Shown: positions 55,622-64,000, counted from the stretch's first letter. The stretch: 64,000 bases of DNA from Ensifer adhaerens (GCF_001270265.1 NZ_LGAP01000021.1:52147-116146); one strand, 5' to 3'. The notes: generated from the letters alone by a model not told the origin. Numbers and translations: made by a program.

Positions 55622-56422
55622 TCATCCTCCATGGCGGATCGCCGTGAGCGCACCCGCCTCAAGCATCGTGCCAATAGCGGTCGCGAGATCGAATTGCGGG
55701 CAGTGCTCGCTCGCTGTCGCCGCAGCCTTGCCCAATGGTTCGACCGCCATGAGGTGGGGGAGGAAGATATCCGCGCCCGGCGAAAGGCGGCGAACCTCCA
55801 CCTCGAGCATCGGCCGTGTCACCAATGCACTCTCCGCCGCGGTCGTGTCGATGCGGCCGACCGGGCCGCTCGCCCGGTTCGCCGAAAAGATCGTCACCGC
55901 CGGATAGGCGGAGCACACGATGCGGCTTGCCGGATGCGCCTCGAAAACGACGTCACAGAGCCGTTCCGGCGGGATCGAGGCAAGGACATCCGGCAGCAAC
56001 GTAGCGGCGTCGGCCGCATGATAGGCATCGAGCCAGGCCCGCTCGATGCGCGCGACATCGGCGAGCCACGGCATGGATTGCGCATAGTCGTAACGCTCGA
56101 TGAAATCCGGAAAATCCCGGCCATATTCGAACAGCAGCGGCGACGTCGGCGGTGTCTCGCGGACGTGGAAGCGAGCCATTGCGCGAAAGAATGCCTCTCC
56201 AGTGATGCGCATTGTGGCGGGGAATACGGTCGCGAGCGCATCGATCAGGCTGACGGTTACATTGTTGCGGTAGACGTTGTAGCGCTTGTCGGCAGTTTTA
56301 CCGTTCGGGCCGGCGACGAGCGCGGGTGTTGCCCGGTCGGGATCGAGCAGCCCAGGCACGAAACCTGCCGGATAGCCGAACTCCTTGGCAGCACCGGCAT
56401 GACATTCCTCAAGCGCGTGCAT
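55622..56422 (-). CDS. bufC: DUF2063 partner protein (BufC/HvfC type)
   Basis: A 266-residue protein with an N-terminal DUF2063 helical domain ([33 protein letters not shown] near residues 55-90) and a second helical region ([15 protein letters not shown]). In MNIO systems this partner helps the DUF692 enzyme recognise the precursor peptide. ATG at 56422 has AGGAG 8 bp upstream and overlaps bufB by 14 bp, so they are coupled. Confidence 0.92.
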   Translation of the reverse strand: MHALEECHAGAAKEFGYPAGFVPGLLDPDRATPALVAGPNGKTADKRYNVYRNNVTVSLIDALATVFPATMRITGEAFFRAMARFHVRETPPTSPLLFEYGRDFPDFIERYDYAQSMPWLADVARIERAWLDAYHAADAATLLPDVLASIPPERLCDVVFEAHPASRIVCSAYPAVTIFSANRASGPVGRIDTTAAESALVTRPMLEVEVRRLSPGADIFLPHLMAVEPLGKAAATASEHCPQFDLATAIGTMLEAGALTAIRHGG

Positions 56423-57335
56423 GGATCCGCTCCTGTCGCAGAACCGCATGCCGGTCGAGGATCGCCTGCGCCGCCTGCGCCTCGCCCTTCAGCACCGGCC
56501 AGTCGGGAATGGCACTGTCCCATTCGATAAGCGTCGGGATGCGGCCGCACCGGCCGATCACGATGTCGAAAAGCTTCCAGACCGCATCGGCGACCGGTCC
56601 GTCGTGACTGTCGATCAGGAGGAGATCACCCTCGTCGTCCTCCTGCTCCGCATGACCGGCCAGATGAATCTCTCCGACATGTTCGAGCGGGAAGTCGGAG
56701 AGATAGTCGAGAGCGGAAAAGCCGTGGTTGGTCGCCGAGACGAAGACGTTGTTGACGTCGAGCAACAGGCCGCAGCCGGTGCGTTGCACGATCTCCCGGA
56801 TGAACGCGGTCTCGCTCATCGTCGAATCCTTGAACAACAAGTAGGTCGAAGGATTTTCCAGCAAAAGCGGCCGGTGGATCACCTCCTGCACCTCATCGAT
56901 ATGTTCGATGACGCGCCGCAAGGTGGCTTCGGTGTAGGGTAACGGCAACAGGTCATTGTAGTAGGTTGTGTTGTGGGTCGACCAGGCCAGGTGTTCCGAT
57001 ACGAGCGCAGGCTCATATCGTTCGACCAGCCCCGCGAAGCGCCCCAGGTGCACCTTGTCCAGCGGTTGTGGCCCACCGATCGACATGCACACGCCATGGA
57101 GCGAAACAGGATAGTCCTCGCGGATGCGCGTGAGCGCGGCATGCGGCGGGCCGCCCGCGCCCATATAGTTTTCCGCATGGACTTCGAAGAAGCCTCCATC
57201 CCGTCCATCGTCAGCAAGGATGGACGGCAGATGCTGATGCTTGAAGCTGGTGCCAGCCAGGCCGTCGATCGGATGCGCCGGAAAGCGGAGAGTTCCTGAC
57301 GCGGCAGGATCCGCGTGAGTTGCAAATTTGGGCAT
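56409..57335 (-). CDS. bufB: DUF692 multinuclear non-heme iron oxygenase (MNIO, BufB type)
   Basis: A 308-residue TIM-barrel enzyme of the DUF692/MbnB family. Likely metal and active-site blocks are [66 protein letters not shown] and [10 protein letters not shown], supplying the His/Asp/Glu ligands of a di- or tri-iron centre. MNIOs modify cysteines in small precursors to copper-binding heterocycles. GGAGG lies directly before ATG 57335. It is the enzyme of the cluster whose precursor is encoded 32 bp upstream. Confidence 0.95.
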   Translation of the reverse strand: MPKFATHADPAASGTLRFPAHPIDGLAGTSFKHQHLPSILADDGRDGGFFEVHAENYMGAGGPPHAALTRIREDYPVSLHGVCMSIGGPQPLDKVHLGRFAGLVERYEPALVSEHLAWSTHNTTYYNDLLPLPYTEATLRRVIEHIDEVQEVIHRPLLLENPSTYLLFKDSTMSETAFIREIVQRTGCGLLLDVNNVFVSATNHGFSALDYLSDFPLEHVGEIHLAGHAEQEDDEGDLLLIDSHDGPVADAVWKLFDIVIGRCGRIPTLIEWDSAIPDWPVLKGEAQAAQAILDRHAVLRQERIHARA

Positions 57336-57367
57336 CGTTACCTCCACTTTCCGGTATCTCGACAGGC

Positions 57368-57691
57368 TTAAGAGGGCAGGTCGCGCGACAGCACCTCCGG
57401 CGAGCCCTTGCGGCCGTCGGGCAGCTCCATCGTCGCGCAGGTGCCGCCATCGACGAATTTCCAGGAGTTGCCTTGGTAATCGACCGTCGAGGTGGCCTGG
57501 CAGGTCGTGCCCGGGCCGGCGGCACAATCGTTCTGGCCCTTCAGGGCGACGCCGAAGCATTTCTCCTTGCCGGCATCCATCGCAGCCTTGACCTGTTCCT
57601 CTGTGAGCGGTGCGGCGATCGCAAACGACGACAAGGCAGCCGCCACGGCACCTGCCAGAAAGGCCGCATTGATCGTTGATTTCGTAGACAT
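57368..57691 (-). CDS. bufA: DUF2282 bufferin-type RiPP precursor (BufA1 type)
   Basis: A 107-residue secreted small protein. A signal peptide runs to about residue 27 (SSFAIAA). Four conserved Cys are at 45, 56, 64 and 85 within [21 protein letters not shown] and GGTCATM, the BufA1/DUF2282 pattern. These Cys are substrates of the DUF692 enzyme, giving copper-chelating residues that protect cells from excess copper. It is the first gene of the minus-strand bufABCD-like operon. A SigF-like promoter stands about 60 bp upstream. Confidence 0.93.
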   Translation of the reverse strand: MSTKSTINAAFLAGAVAAALSSFAIAAPLTEEQVKAAMDAGKEKCFGVALKGQNDCAAGPGTTCQATSTVDYQGNSWKFVDGGTCATMELPDGRKGSPEVLSRDLPS

Positions 57692-57749
57692 GACGTCTCT
57701 CCATTTTGAGGTCCCGTGCGGCTTGTGATCAAGGCCACACGAAGCTTCG

Positions 57750-57776
57750 TTCGCAGCCAAAGGACGATATGTTACA
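57750..57776 (-). promoter_or_regulatory. SigF-type promoter candidate for the bufferin operon
   Basis: On the minus strand TGTAACA is followed by CGAA with 16 nt between GTAACA and CGAA. This matches the GTAACC-N16-CGAA type promoter described for Caulobacter SigF. It lies 59 bp before bufA and fits control by the sigma factor encoded divergently. Confidence 0.6.
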
Positions 57777-57947
57777 TTGCCCGGCTACACGGTTTCGTGA
57801 ACGCATTGCGGTGCCGGATCACGATGATTGTGGATTGACTCGCTCGAAGATCATGAGCGTGATCGGCCTCCCGTAAAGTGGAGCGGGAAGCGGGCGCTGC
57901 CGCATTTCCCTCACCCCGCGACGGCGGCGAAATCTGCGGAGCGGAAA

Positions 57948-57973
57948 TGTAACAAATGGCGGGGACCAGCGAA
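57948..57973 (+). promoter_or_regulatory. SigF-type promoter candidate for the sigma gene
   Basis: TGTAACA (57948-57954) and CGAA (57970-57973) on the plus strand, 15 nt between GTAACA and CGAA, one shorter than in the bufferin promoter. The leader to the TTG start would be very short, so the assignment is weaker. Confidence 0.4.
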
Positions 57974-57988
57974 TGGGAGGAAGGACGG

Positions 57989-58525
57989 TTGAGCGATGTG
58001 GACGACGGGGATATCGCCCGGCTTCTCCGCGCGGCACTTGAAGGCGACGAGCGGGCCTACGGCGACTTCCTGCACAAAACAGCGGGTCTGATCCGCGCGT
58101 GGGCGCGGCGGAGGACAACGTTTTCCGGTCTGGATCCCGAGGACATCGTCCAGGAAACGTTGCTGGCGATCCATGTGAAGCGGCATACCTGGCGCAGCGA
58201 CGGCCCGGTGGCGCCATGGCTCTATGCGATCGCCAGGCACAAGCTTGTCGATGCTTTACGGCGGCAGGGCCGCCACCCTCGGATTGAAATCAGCGAGGTG
58301 GAAGGACGGCTCGCGGCTGAGGAGGCGGAATCGGTCAGGGACTGGGAGATCGGCCGCGCGCTTGAAACGCTGACCCCCGGCCAGCGTTCGGTGGTCACCG
58401 CAATATCGGTCGAGGGTCGAACGATAGCTGAGGCAGCCAGAAGCCTCGAAATGAATGAAACCGCAGTTCGTGTCGCGCTTCACCGCGGCCTTGCTGCCAT
58501 TGCCCGGCGATTTGGACGTGACTGA
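57989..58525 (+). CDS. sigF: ECF sigma factor, SigF-like
   Basis: A 178-residue ECF sigma factor. Region 2 is SGLDPEDIVQETLLAIHVKRHTW; region 4 is EGRTIAEAARSLEMNETAVRVALHRGLAAI. The TTG at 57989 was chosen because GGGAGGAAGG stands 4 bp upstream; an in-frame ATG at 57956 would lie inside the promoter motif. It is followed 1 bp later by the NrsF-type membrane anti-sigma gene and is divergent from bufA. In Caulobacter the SigF/NrsF pair controls bufferin genes in response to metals. Confidence 0.9.
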   Translation: MSDVDDGDIARLLRAALEGDERAYGDFLHKTAGLIRAWARRRTTFSGLDPEDIVQETLLAIHVKRHTWRSDGPVAPWLYAIARHKLVDALRRQGRHPRIEISEVEGRLAAEEAESVRDWEIGRALETLTPGQRSVVTAISVEGRTIAEAARSLEMNETAVRVALHRGLAAIARRFGRD

Positions 58526-58526
58526 A

Positions 58527-59165
58527 ATGGAAACAGACGAACTCATCAAGGCTCTTGCAGCAGACACGAGGCGAAGCGGTATTTCGATGGCCGGCGCCTG
58601 GTCGGGTGCGGGTCTCGCCGCCGTTGCCGTCGCCGCGGTCGTCTTCTTCGCCCTGCTCGGCGCGCGACCAGATATTGCCGATGCAGCGCAAACCGTCCGC
58701 TTCCTCTTCAAGTTCGTGGTGACGACCGCCCTTGCCGCGAGCGCTTTCGGCCTCTTGCATATCCTGTCACGGCCGGATGCCGACGTACGCCGGTCGCTAC
58801 CGCGCCTCGTCGTTGCGCCGGCGCTGCTGGTGGCGGGTGTCGTGGCCGAAATTGTCGTCTCGTTGCCGGGCACATGGTCGGCGCAGCTCGTCGGAACGAA
58901 CAGCCTTGTGTGCCTGACCTACATTCCGCTGATCGGCATCGGTCCGCTTGTGCTCCTGCTGCTGGCGCTGCGCCACGGCGCCCCGTCTTACCCGTCGCTC
59001 GCGGGTGCGATGGCAGGCCTGGCGGCCGGCGGCATTGCCGCGACCTTCTATGCCGCCCATTGCACGGACGATTCACCTCTGTTCGTGGCGACATGGTATA
59101 CAATTGCCATTGCGGCTCTCACGCTCCTTGGCGCTATCGGCGCGCGTCGTTTCGTGCGCTGGTGA
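58527..59165 (+). CDS. nrsF: NrsF-type membrane anti-sigma factor (DUF1109)
   Basis: A 212-residue membrane protein with a short cytoplasmic N-terminus (METDELIKALAADTR) and six hydrophobic segments, the DUF1109/NrsF family. It holds the ECF sigma factor at the inner membrane and releases it on metal or oxidative stress. Cys residues are present (LVCLTYIP near the middle and AAHCTDDS late); conserved periplasmic Cys are the proposed sensors in the family. The ATG at 58527 follows the sigma stop by 1 bp, so the two are coupled. Confidence 0.9.
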   Translation: METDELIKALAADTRRSGISMAGAWSGAGLAAVAVAAVVFFALLGARPDIADAAQTVRFLFKFVVTTALAASAFGLLHILSRPDADVRRSLPRLVVAPALLVAGVVAEIVVSLPGTWSAQLVGTNSLVCLTYIPLIGIGPLVLLLLALRHGAPSYPSLAGAMAGLAAGGIAATFYAAHCTDDSPLFVATWYTIAIAALTLLGAIGARRFVRW

Positions 59166-59652
59166 CGCCGGGGTAAACTGGAATCTCCATCGCGATAGAT
59201 CGTTGATTTGGAAGGTGCCGCCATCGTCGATCGCTCCACAACCGCCTGCAGATTTCAGGCGGCAGCGAACCGGTTTTCGAGCATCAGCTCAGGGGTGCGA
59301 TCCGGAGCGGATCGACGGGTTCCGCAGGGGCTGAGGCAAGGCTCCAGACGTTCCTGCCGGGCGACAAGGTGGTTCGTCCGCGTTTGGATGCTGCATTTCG
59401 CTTGGAACCATAGGAGCGGTCGCGATATCCGAGGGCGTGTCCCGACCACGTATCGATCCGCTTCGCGCAGGGCAGATGGACTGGAACAACGATTTTCAAT
59501 CGCTCGTACTCGCTTGCACGAGGAATTGGCCAATGCTGCCGACGATAGGGGCCGAGGCGTGGTCATCCGCCGCATGCGGCGGGCACTGAACGAGGACGCT
59601 TGAGCCACCTTCGCCGGCCAACGACCATGGAATGCGGCGTGGAGTAGGCACG
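59166..59652. other. gap without a supported gene
   Basis: About 490 bp. A plus-strand frame ending at 59603 (HEELANAADDRGRGVVIRRM) and a minus-strand frame at 59255-59671 are open but have no ribosome site, no start context and no recognised domain. Probably degraded or non-coding sequence. Confidence 0.4.
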
Positions 59653-60204
59653 TTGGACGCGATACCATCAACCGGCGACCACCATACGATCCTGATCCGC
59701 ATCGATCAGTTGGCGCGGCTGTTCAATTCGCTTGATCCCACACCCTTCCGTGAGCGGGATCTGGACGAGGATGCGGAGCGGTTCATTGTCGAGTGGGCTG
59801 AAGAGGCTCCCAAAGATCGGCCAATTGTAATCGTCGTGCAGTTGCCTCCGGGGGAAGCCGACCCGGCGGTCACGCGTGTCGTTCAGGACGCGATGCGCTA
59901 CAATTTCGAAAGCCGCAGCAAGCGGGCTCGTCGCGAGTTACGTCAACTTCTGAGGGAAGGACGACGCGCTTTGTTCATCGGCATTCCTATCCTCGCGTGC
60001 AGTCTTATCGCAAGTCAGTTCGTGACCAATCTGTCGGGTGCGGGCGCGTTCTCGCGGGTGGCGAGCGAGAGCCTGGTCATCTTTGGTTGGGTCGCCAATT
60101 GGCGTGCGCTCGAGATCTTTCTCTACGATTGGTGGCCGATCGTCCGCCGGGGCCGGCTCTATCGCCGTCTCGCTGCAGCGGAAGTCCGGGTGCTGTCCGT
60201 CTGA
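59653..60204 (+). CDS. hypothetical membrane protein
   Basis: A 183-residue protein with an N-terminal soluble part (HHTILIRIDQLARLFNSLDP ... FIVEWAEEAPKDRPIVIVVQ) and two membrane helices (ALFIGIPILACSLIAS, SESLVIFGWVANWRALEIF) in the C-terminal half. No family could be named. TTG at 59653 with GGAGTAGG 8 bp upstream was preferred over an ATG at 59632 that lacks a ribosome site. It precedes htrA by 80 bp and may be cotranscribed. Confidence 0.6.
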   Translation: MDAIPSTGDHHTILIRIDQLARLFNSLDPTPFRERDLDEDAERFIVEWAEEAPKDRPIVIVVQLPPGEADPAVTRVVQDAMRYNFESRSKRARRELRQLLREGRRALFIGIPILACSLIASQFVTNLSGAGAFSRVASESLVIFGWVANWRALEIFLYDWWPIVRRGRLYRRLAAAEVRVLSV

Positions 60205-60283
60205 CGTCCTGCTTTCCTTGATGCGCGTCAATGCGCGGGCGCGCAGAGGTGAGATTCTGACATTGTTGCCAGGAGCGCAGAAG

Positions 60284-61605
60284 ATGCCGAATTTCCCAGG
60301 GTCCTTGCTTGCCGCCGCGATCTACGCGTTCGCCGCCTCGTCGACCTCAGCAAGCGGATTTGACGCCGGTTTCTCTGAGACCTTGGAGCGAGTAAGATCC
60401 GCCGTCGTCGGTATCAGCAGTACCGCCAGCCGCATACTGACGAACGAACTGCTTGACGATGCGAACGTGCGAAAGATTCTGGGCCTCCCGGATAACGTCC
60501 TCATTGTACAAAGCGGTGCTACCGTAACGGGATCCGGCGTAATCATCGACAGTGAACACGGTTATATCGTTACAAACAGTCATGTGATCACCGATGCCGA
60601 CGAAGTCGCGGTCACGCTAAAAGACGGCCGCGTTCTGCATGCCCAGGTTGTGGGCAGCGATGCGCCAACCGATCTCGCCGTGATCAAGATTGGCGCGTCG
60701 GACCTCGTCGCTCTTGACTGGGGTCGTTCATCCGATTTGAAGGTTGGCGATTTCGTGGGCGCAGTGGGCAGTCCGCTAGGCTTGGGACGGCAACCTTCGG
60801 GATCGTAAGTGGCCTGGGGCGATCCGGTCTCGGCCTCGACGAATACGAAGACTATATCCAGACTGACGCGGCCGTTGACCCCGGAAGTTCGGGCGGGGCA
60901 CTTGTCAACGCAGTAGGGGAGCTTCTGGGCGTGATACGTGGAGCTCCCCCGCCCCATGAAGGCGCCCAGGGTATTGGTTTTGCCATTCCATCCGAGCTAG
61001 CGGCCCAAATCGTTCGCGCGCTCATCAAGGACGGGGAGATCCGACGCGGATGGCTTGGTGTTTCAGTCACGCTTTCGCAGGCAGGCGGGGACGCCACGCA
61101 AGGCCTGGTCGTTGACAAGCTGGCGTGCAACGCGGCGGCCGAACGGCAAGGGGTGAGGCTCGGCGATATCATGACCGCACTCAACGGCCGCGCGCTCTCG
61201 ACGGAGGCCGCCTTCAAAAATGCAGTCAGTCGGCTCCCGCCCGATGCGCGCGTCACTCTGGACATCCGGCGTGGGGGAACTATGCAGAGATTGGAGCTGA
61301 CCCTTGTTGATCCCGGTAGCGTGGGAAGCGCTCCAGTCCATCGCGCGCTGGGCTCGGTGATCCTTGGCTTGCCAGCTTCGTCGCCTTCGCCGGCTTGTGC
61401 GCCAATTGGACCGGTTTTTCTGGAGGTGCCATCCGACAGTATTGCATACGCAGCTGGCCTCAGGACGGGTGATTATCTGACTTCGATCAACGGTGAGGCG
61501 GCCATATCGGCGACGCAAATTCAAGACCTGTTGGACGCGTCTGATGGTAGAATTTCATTCGATATCCTGCGCGCAGGTACAGCCTATCGAATTGAGGCCG
61601 AGTAG
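60284..61605 (+). pseudogene. HtrA/DegP-type serine protease with frameshift
   Basis: An about 440-residue protein split by one frameshift at 60787-60793. The first part has a signal peptide and the protease domain with His (TNSHVITDAD) and Asp (PTDLAVIK), up to SPLGLGRQ. In the shifted frame [24 protein letters not shown] with the catalytic Ser, and two PDZ domains follow to a stop at 61605. The family sequence GQTATFG at this point suggests loss of 4 bp. Otherwise the gene is well preserved, so a recent mutation or a sequencing error is possible. AGGAGCG precedes the ATG. Confidence 0.85.
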
Positions 61606-61663
61606 GCGCATCTCTTTGTGACGCTTGGCCTCAGTTCACGGAGTATCAGAACGAGAAAACGCC

Positions 61664-62776
61664 ATGAAATGGTCCTTCAAACTTGGGTCTGTCGCGGGGA
61701 CCGAGATCCGCGTGCACATGACATTCGCCCTGCTGCTCATTTGGATCTGGGTCATGCACTACCGGATCGGTGGCCCGCCGGCCGCCTGGGAGGGAGTTGC
61801 CTTCATCATCAGTGTTTTCGTGTGTGTGGTGCTTCATGAGTTTGGGCACATCGCAGCCGCTCGAAGTTTCGGCATCAAGACACCGGACATCACACTCCTG
61901 CCGATTGGGGGCCTTGCGCGGTTAGAGCGCAATCCCACCAAGCCGCTCGAAGAGTTTGTGATCGCTATTGCAGGTCCGCTGGTCAACGTGGTGATTGCCG
62001 CACTTGTCGTCTTGGTGGTCGGAGGGACCCTCGGCTGGGAACAACTGGTAGCGCCGCAGGATCCCCGTGTCGACTTCCTCGCGAGGCTCGCAGGCGTCAA
62101 CATCTTCCTGGTCTTGTTCAACATGATCCCAGCCTTCCCGATGGATGGCGGGCGCGTCCTGAGGGCAATTCTCGCCCGGCGTTTGTCATGGACGCGAGCT
62201 ACCAGACTTGCGGCTCGGACCGGCCAAGCCATCGCCTTGGCTATGGGAATTTTTGGCGTCGTCTTCAACCCGCTGCTTATCCTGATTGCGATCTTCGTCT
62301 ATTTCGCCGCGGAAACAGAAGCACAAAGCAGCGAGCTTCAGGCAATCTCCGACGGCACGAGCGTTGCTAACGTGATGATTACCGACTTCGCGACGCTGGG
62401 CCCCCATGCCCGTGTTGGGGAGGCGGTAGAGCTCCTGCTTGCGACCAGCCAGAGCGAGTTTCCCGTTGTTAACGAGGCCGGCCGGTTCGAGGGATTGATG
62501 ACGCGCGGGGGCATCGTTCAGGCAATGAAAGAAAGAGGGGCAAACGCGCCCGTGCTAACTGTTATGCTGCGCGACATCCCTACGGTCGATGAGCGGTCCC
62601 ATATCGACGTGAGTCTGCGGCTGATGCAGGAGGCGAGTGCGCCCGCCGTCGCTGTCATCGATGGCAGCCACCGCGTTGTAGGCATCATGAATTACGAGAC
62701 CATTGGAGAATTGCTGATGCTTCGCAACGCCGATGGGCGCTTTCAGCCGGGCCGCCGTGATCGTCGCTCACGGTAA
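61664..62776 (+). CDS. M50 site-2-protease family metalloprotease with CBS pair
   Basis: A 370-residue membrane protease. HEFGH (zinc site) lies in CVVLHEFGHIAAARSFG near residue 63, and NMIPAFPMDGGRVLRA is the second M50 motif with the third zinc ligand. Five or six membrane helices precede a C-terminal pair of CBS domains (VANVMITDFATLGPHARVGE, GIVQAMKERG). Site-2 proteases cut membrane-bound regulators, and the CBS pair suggests regulation by adenine nucleotides. It lies 58 bp after htrA, a plausible two-step proteolysis partner. The start at 61664 begins the family MKWSFKLGSVAGTEIRVH. Confidence 0.92.
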   Translation: MKWSFKLGSVAGTEIRVHMTFALLLIWIWVMHYRIGGPPAAWEGVAFIISVFVCVVLHEFGHIAAARSFGIKTPDITLLPIGGLARLERNPTKPLEEFVIAIAGPLVNVVIAALVVLVVGGTLGWEQLVAPQDPRVDFLARLAGVNIFLVLFNMIPAFPMDGGRVLRAILARRLSWTRATRLAARTGQAIALAMGIFGVVFNPLLILIAIFVYFAAETEAQSSELQAISDGTSVANVMITDFATLGPHARVGEAVELLLATSQSEFPVVNEAGRFEGLMTRGGIVQAMKERGANAPVLTVMLRDIPTVDERSHIDVSLRLMQEASAPAVAVIDGSHRVVGIMNYETIGELLMLRNADGRFQPGRRDRRSR

Positions 62777-62794
62777 TGGTGCGATGCTTGCTGT

Positions 62795-63015
62795 CTATCG
62801 CTCGACGATCGCGACCCCGTCCACGATGCGGTCACTCGGATAGAGAACGACCTTCTCACCGGGCATCAGCCCATCGCGGATCTCCACCTCCAGGCTGTTG
62901 CGCTGCCCGACAACGATAGGCCGCAGTCACGCGTGACCTTCCTCGACGGTAAAAACCGCCCACTTGTCGTCTTGCCGGAACAATGCGCCAAGCGGTAGCT
63001 TCAGGACCATGCCCT
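62795..63015 (-). pseudogene. RND efflux periplasmic adaptor, C-terminal fragment
   Basis: On the minus strand VLKLPLGALFRQDDKWAVFTVEEGHA, a TGA where family members have Arg (CGA), then LRPIVVGQRNSLEVEIRDGL and MPGEKVVLYPSDRIVDGV to a stop at 62795-62797. This is the C-terminal barrel of a membrane-fusion protein of the RND/CusB kind. The upstream part is replaced by a short His-rich stretch. Dead. Confidence 0.7.
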
Positions 63016-63182
63016 CGCGTTCTTTTCGGCATGGTGATGGTCGTGACCTTCATGTCGGTGGTGATGTTTATGGTCGTCCATTGGAGTGTCTCCGAACTGG
63101 TACTCGCCGATAACAGGACTGGGCCCGGCGCACCCACGCAAAGCTGGGTCGGCCGGGCCGTCTCATCCTCGTTACGCGTAGG

Positions 63183-63377
63183 TTTGGAGGCATCATAGGC
63201 GAGGTTGTAGGTCACGGTTCCGGTGTTGGAGGCGCCGAGCGCACTGACGAGACGGAAGCCGACGCGAACCTGGCCGGAATAGGCCTGGTTGGGCGTGAAT
63301 TTTAGATACCAGCCGACCGGGGCGGCGACCGGCCCAACCTGTGCCAACTCGCCCTGGATGATGGCCGCGGTTCCGGC
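63183..63377 (-). pseudogene. autotransporter/adhesin repeat fragment
   Basis: A minus-strand segment reads GELAQVGPVAAPVGWYLKFT, PNQAYSGQVRVGFRLVSALG and NTGTVTYNLAYDASK, the kind of beta-rich repeat found in large Ig-like/autotransporter adhesins of rhizobia. Only about 65 codons are present and flanks are unrelated. It sits in debris between the RND fragment and the IS110 end. Confidence 0.45.
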
Positions 63378-63598
63378 ATGGTCATTTCCAGGTACCATCC
63401 TCTTCTTGCCGGCAGCACGTTGCTCGCCGGCAGCACGTTGCATGTGCGTCGGTTGCCATAGGCCGAGCGCGGGCACCTCCGTCCGACCGAAACCCAGTAC
63501 GGGCTTGAAAGATGGAGTGGTTGCCGCCCTCCCCAGACGGCATCGCAATGTGCCAGGATAGTGGTGTTTACAGCCACTGAGCGGAAAGGACGGCAACC

Positions 63599-63856
63599 GT
63601 GACGAAAGATACAATGATTGGAGTGGATTTGGCAAAGACGGTTTTTCAGCTCCATGGGGCGTCGATGACGGGGGAGCTGAAGTTCCGGAAGAAACTATCA
63701 CGGGGGAGTTTTGCCAAATTCATGGCCGAGCAGCCTCCAGCGGTGATCGTGATGGAAGCCTGTGGCAGCGCGCATTACTGGGCCCGCGAGATGAGCAGGT
63801 ATGGCCATGAGGTGAAGTTGATCGCCCCGCATTACGTGAAGCCTTTTTTGAAGTAA
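63599..63856 (+). mobile_element. IS110-family transposase, N-terminal remnant
   Basis: 85 codons from a GTG at 63599: MIGVDLAKTVFQLHG and VIVMEACGSAHYWARE are the RuvC-like DEDD residues of IS110 transposases, and GHEVKLIAPHYVKPF is the following conserved block. The frame stops at 63856 where the family continues with KxxKNDxxDA. GGAAAGGACGG precedes the start. The C-terminal two thirds is missing, so the element is inactive. Confidence 0.88.
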
Positions 63857-63879
63857 TGGCCACCTCTCCATTACTTCAA
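63848..63879. repeat. 12-bp inverted repeat at the IS110 break
   Basis: TTGAAGTAATGG and CCATTACTTCAA with an 8-nt loop, at the point where the IS110 frame ends. Perfect stem. It may be the terminus or a structural part of an element inserted into the IS. Confidence 0.6.
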
Positions 63880-63897
63880 TAATCATCAGTTGCTCAA

Positions 63898-63962
63898 AAT
63901 GCGAAGGAACGCACGCGGACCGCGCCGGTTGCCGGCCTTTTCACGCAAAATTCCTTCGCATT
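63898..63962. repeat. second inverted repeat enclosing a GC-rich spacer
   Basis: AATGCGAAGGAA at 63898-63909 and TTCCTTCGCATT at 63951-63962 form a perfect 12-bp inverted repeat around 41 nt. It is next to the IS110 break and just past the stop of a frame that enters from the right edge. Confidence 0.55.
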
Positions 63963-63965
63963 ATT

Positions 63966-64000
63966 TCAGAGCGTGTCGAGCCAGGCGAGCAGGCTCGTAT
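63966..64000 (-). CDS. C-terminal end of an unidentified gene cut by the window edge
   Basis: Only the last about ten codons (TSLLAWLDTL and TGA at 63966-63968) are seen on the minus strand. It cannot be assigned to a family. Given the surroundings it could belong to a mobile element. Confidence 0.3.
   Translation of the reverse strand, partial: TSLLAWLDTL

Noticed and set aside
62856..63701. An 281-residue minus-strand open frame at the right end
   Set aside because: It spans at least two unrelated fragments (adhesin repeat and a wrong frame of the RND adaptor) and runs into the IS110 gene; not one gene.

Overview
The window looks like accessory-rich DNA from an alphaproteobacterium of the Rhizobiaceae, most likely Ensifer/Sinorhizobium. 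The basis is high GC coding sequence, many periplasmic-binding-protein ABC transporters, a class Ib ribonucleotide reductase operon, DUF1127-, DUF5334- and DUF4142-type genes, and alphaproteobacterial NrsF/SigF and bufferin-type genes. A megaplasmid or chromid is plausible from the transport and catabolism content. The replicon type cannot be proven from the sequence. No rRNA, tRNA or CRISPR array was found.

Layout, left to right. 0-4.1 kb (minus): a ribose-type sugar importer (binding protein, ATPase, permease) followed by a PfkB sugar kinase cut by the window edge. 4.4-6.5 kb (plus): an ECF sigma factor, a secreted DUF4142 protein, a cupredoxin and an acylphosphatase; the sigma gene and the DUF4142 gene carry the same promoter-like motif. 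6.5-8.7 kb: a TetR regulator divergent from a Bcr/CflA drug exporter. 8.7-13.1 kb (minus): nrdHIEF behind a cobalamin riboswitch and a NrdR-type box, with a decayed metE fragment upstream. 13.8-19.8 kb: a LysR regulator facing a polyamine-type ABC importer operon with a hydantoin/Asp-Glu racemase. 20-25.2 kb: a phosphodiesterase plus Ugp-like importer preceded by PHO-box-like repeats. 25.3-36.3 kb: a LacI regulator, then a long sugar or polyol catabolic operon (importer, SorC regulator, aldo-keto reductase, GlpD-like dehydrogenase, LsrF/DhnA-type aldolase, FGGY kinase).

36.4-42.6 kb is a patchwork of small genes and remnants: a broken porin, small secreted proteins, an XRE regulator, a histidine kinase truncated at a Tn3-family transposase remnant, an orphan HTH gene, a PhnA-like protein and a thioesterase. 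43-51.5 kb holds a DUF4365 gene and a six-subunit Hyf/Nuo-like membrane complex (HyfB-C-E-F-G-I) led by an HTH regulator. Its HyfG subunit lacks the NiFe cysteine ligands, so it is probably not a hydrogenase.

52-55 kb is heavily decayed (HupE, ClC channel, DksA-like and ABC ATPase fragments). 55.1-59.2 kb is an intact bufferin-type copper-peptide cluster (DUF2282 precursor, DUF692 MNIO enzyme, DUF2063 partner, DoxX) divergent from a SigF-like ECF sigma factor and its NrsF membrane anti-sigma factor. 59.6-62.8 kb carries a membrane protein, a frameshifted HtrA protease and an M50-CBS membrane protease. The right edge is mobile debris: fragments of an RND adaptor and an adhesin, a truncated IS110 transposase and nested inverted repeats.

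The most notable signals are the B12-riboswitch control of a B12-independent ribonucleotide reductase with an apparent alternative-pairing switch, the bufferin/SigF/NrsF locus with matching promoter elements, the Hyf-like complex without NiFe ligands, and two HTH paralogues that share the same inverted repeat in front of their genes.
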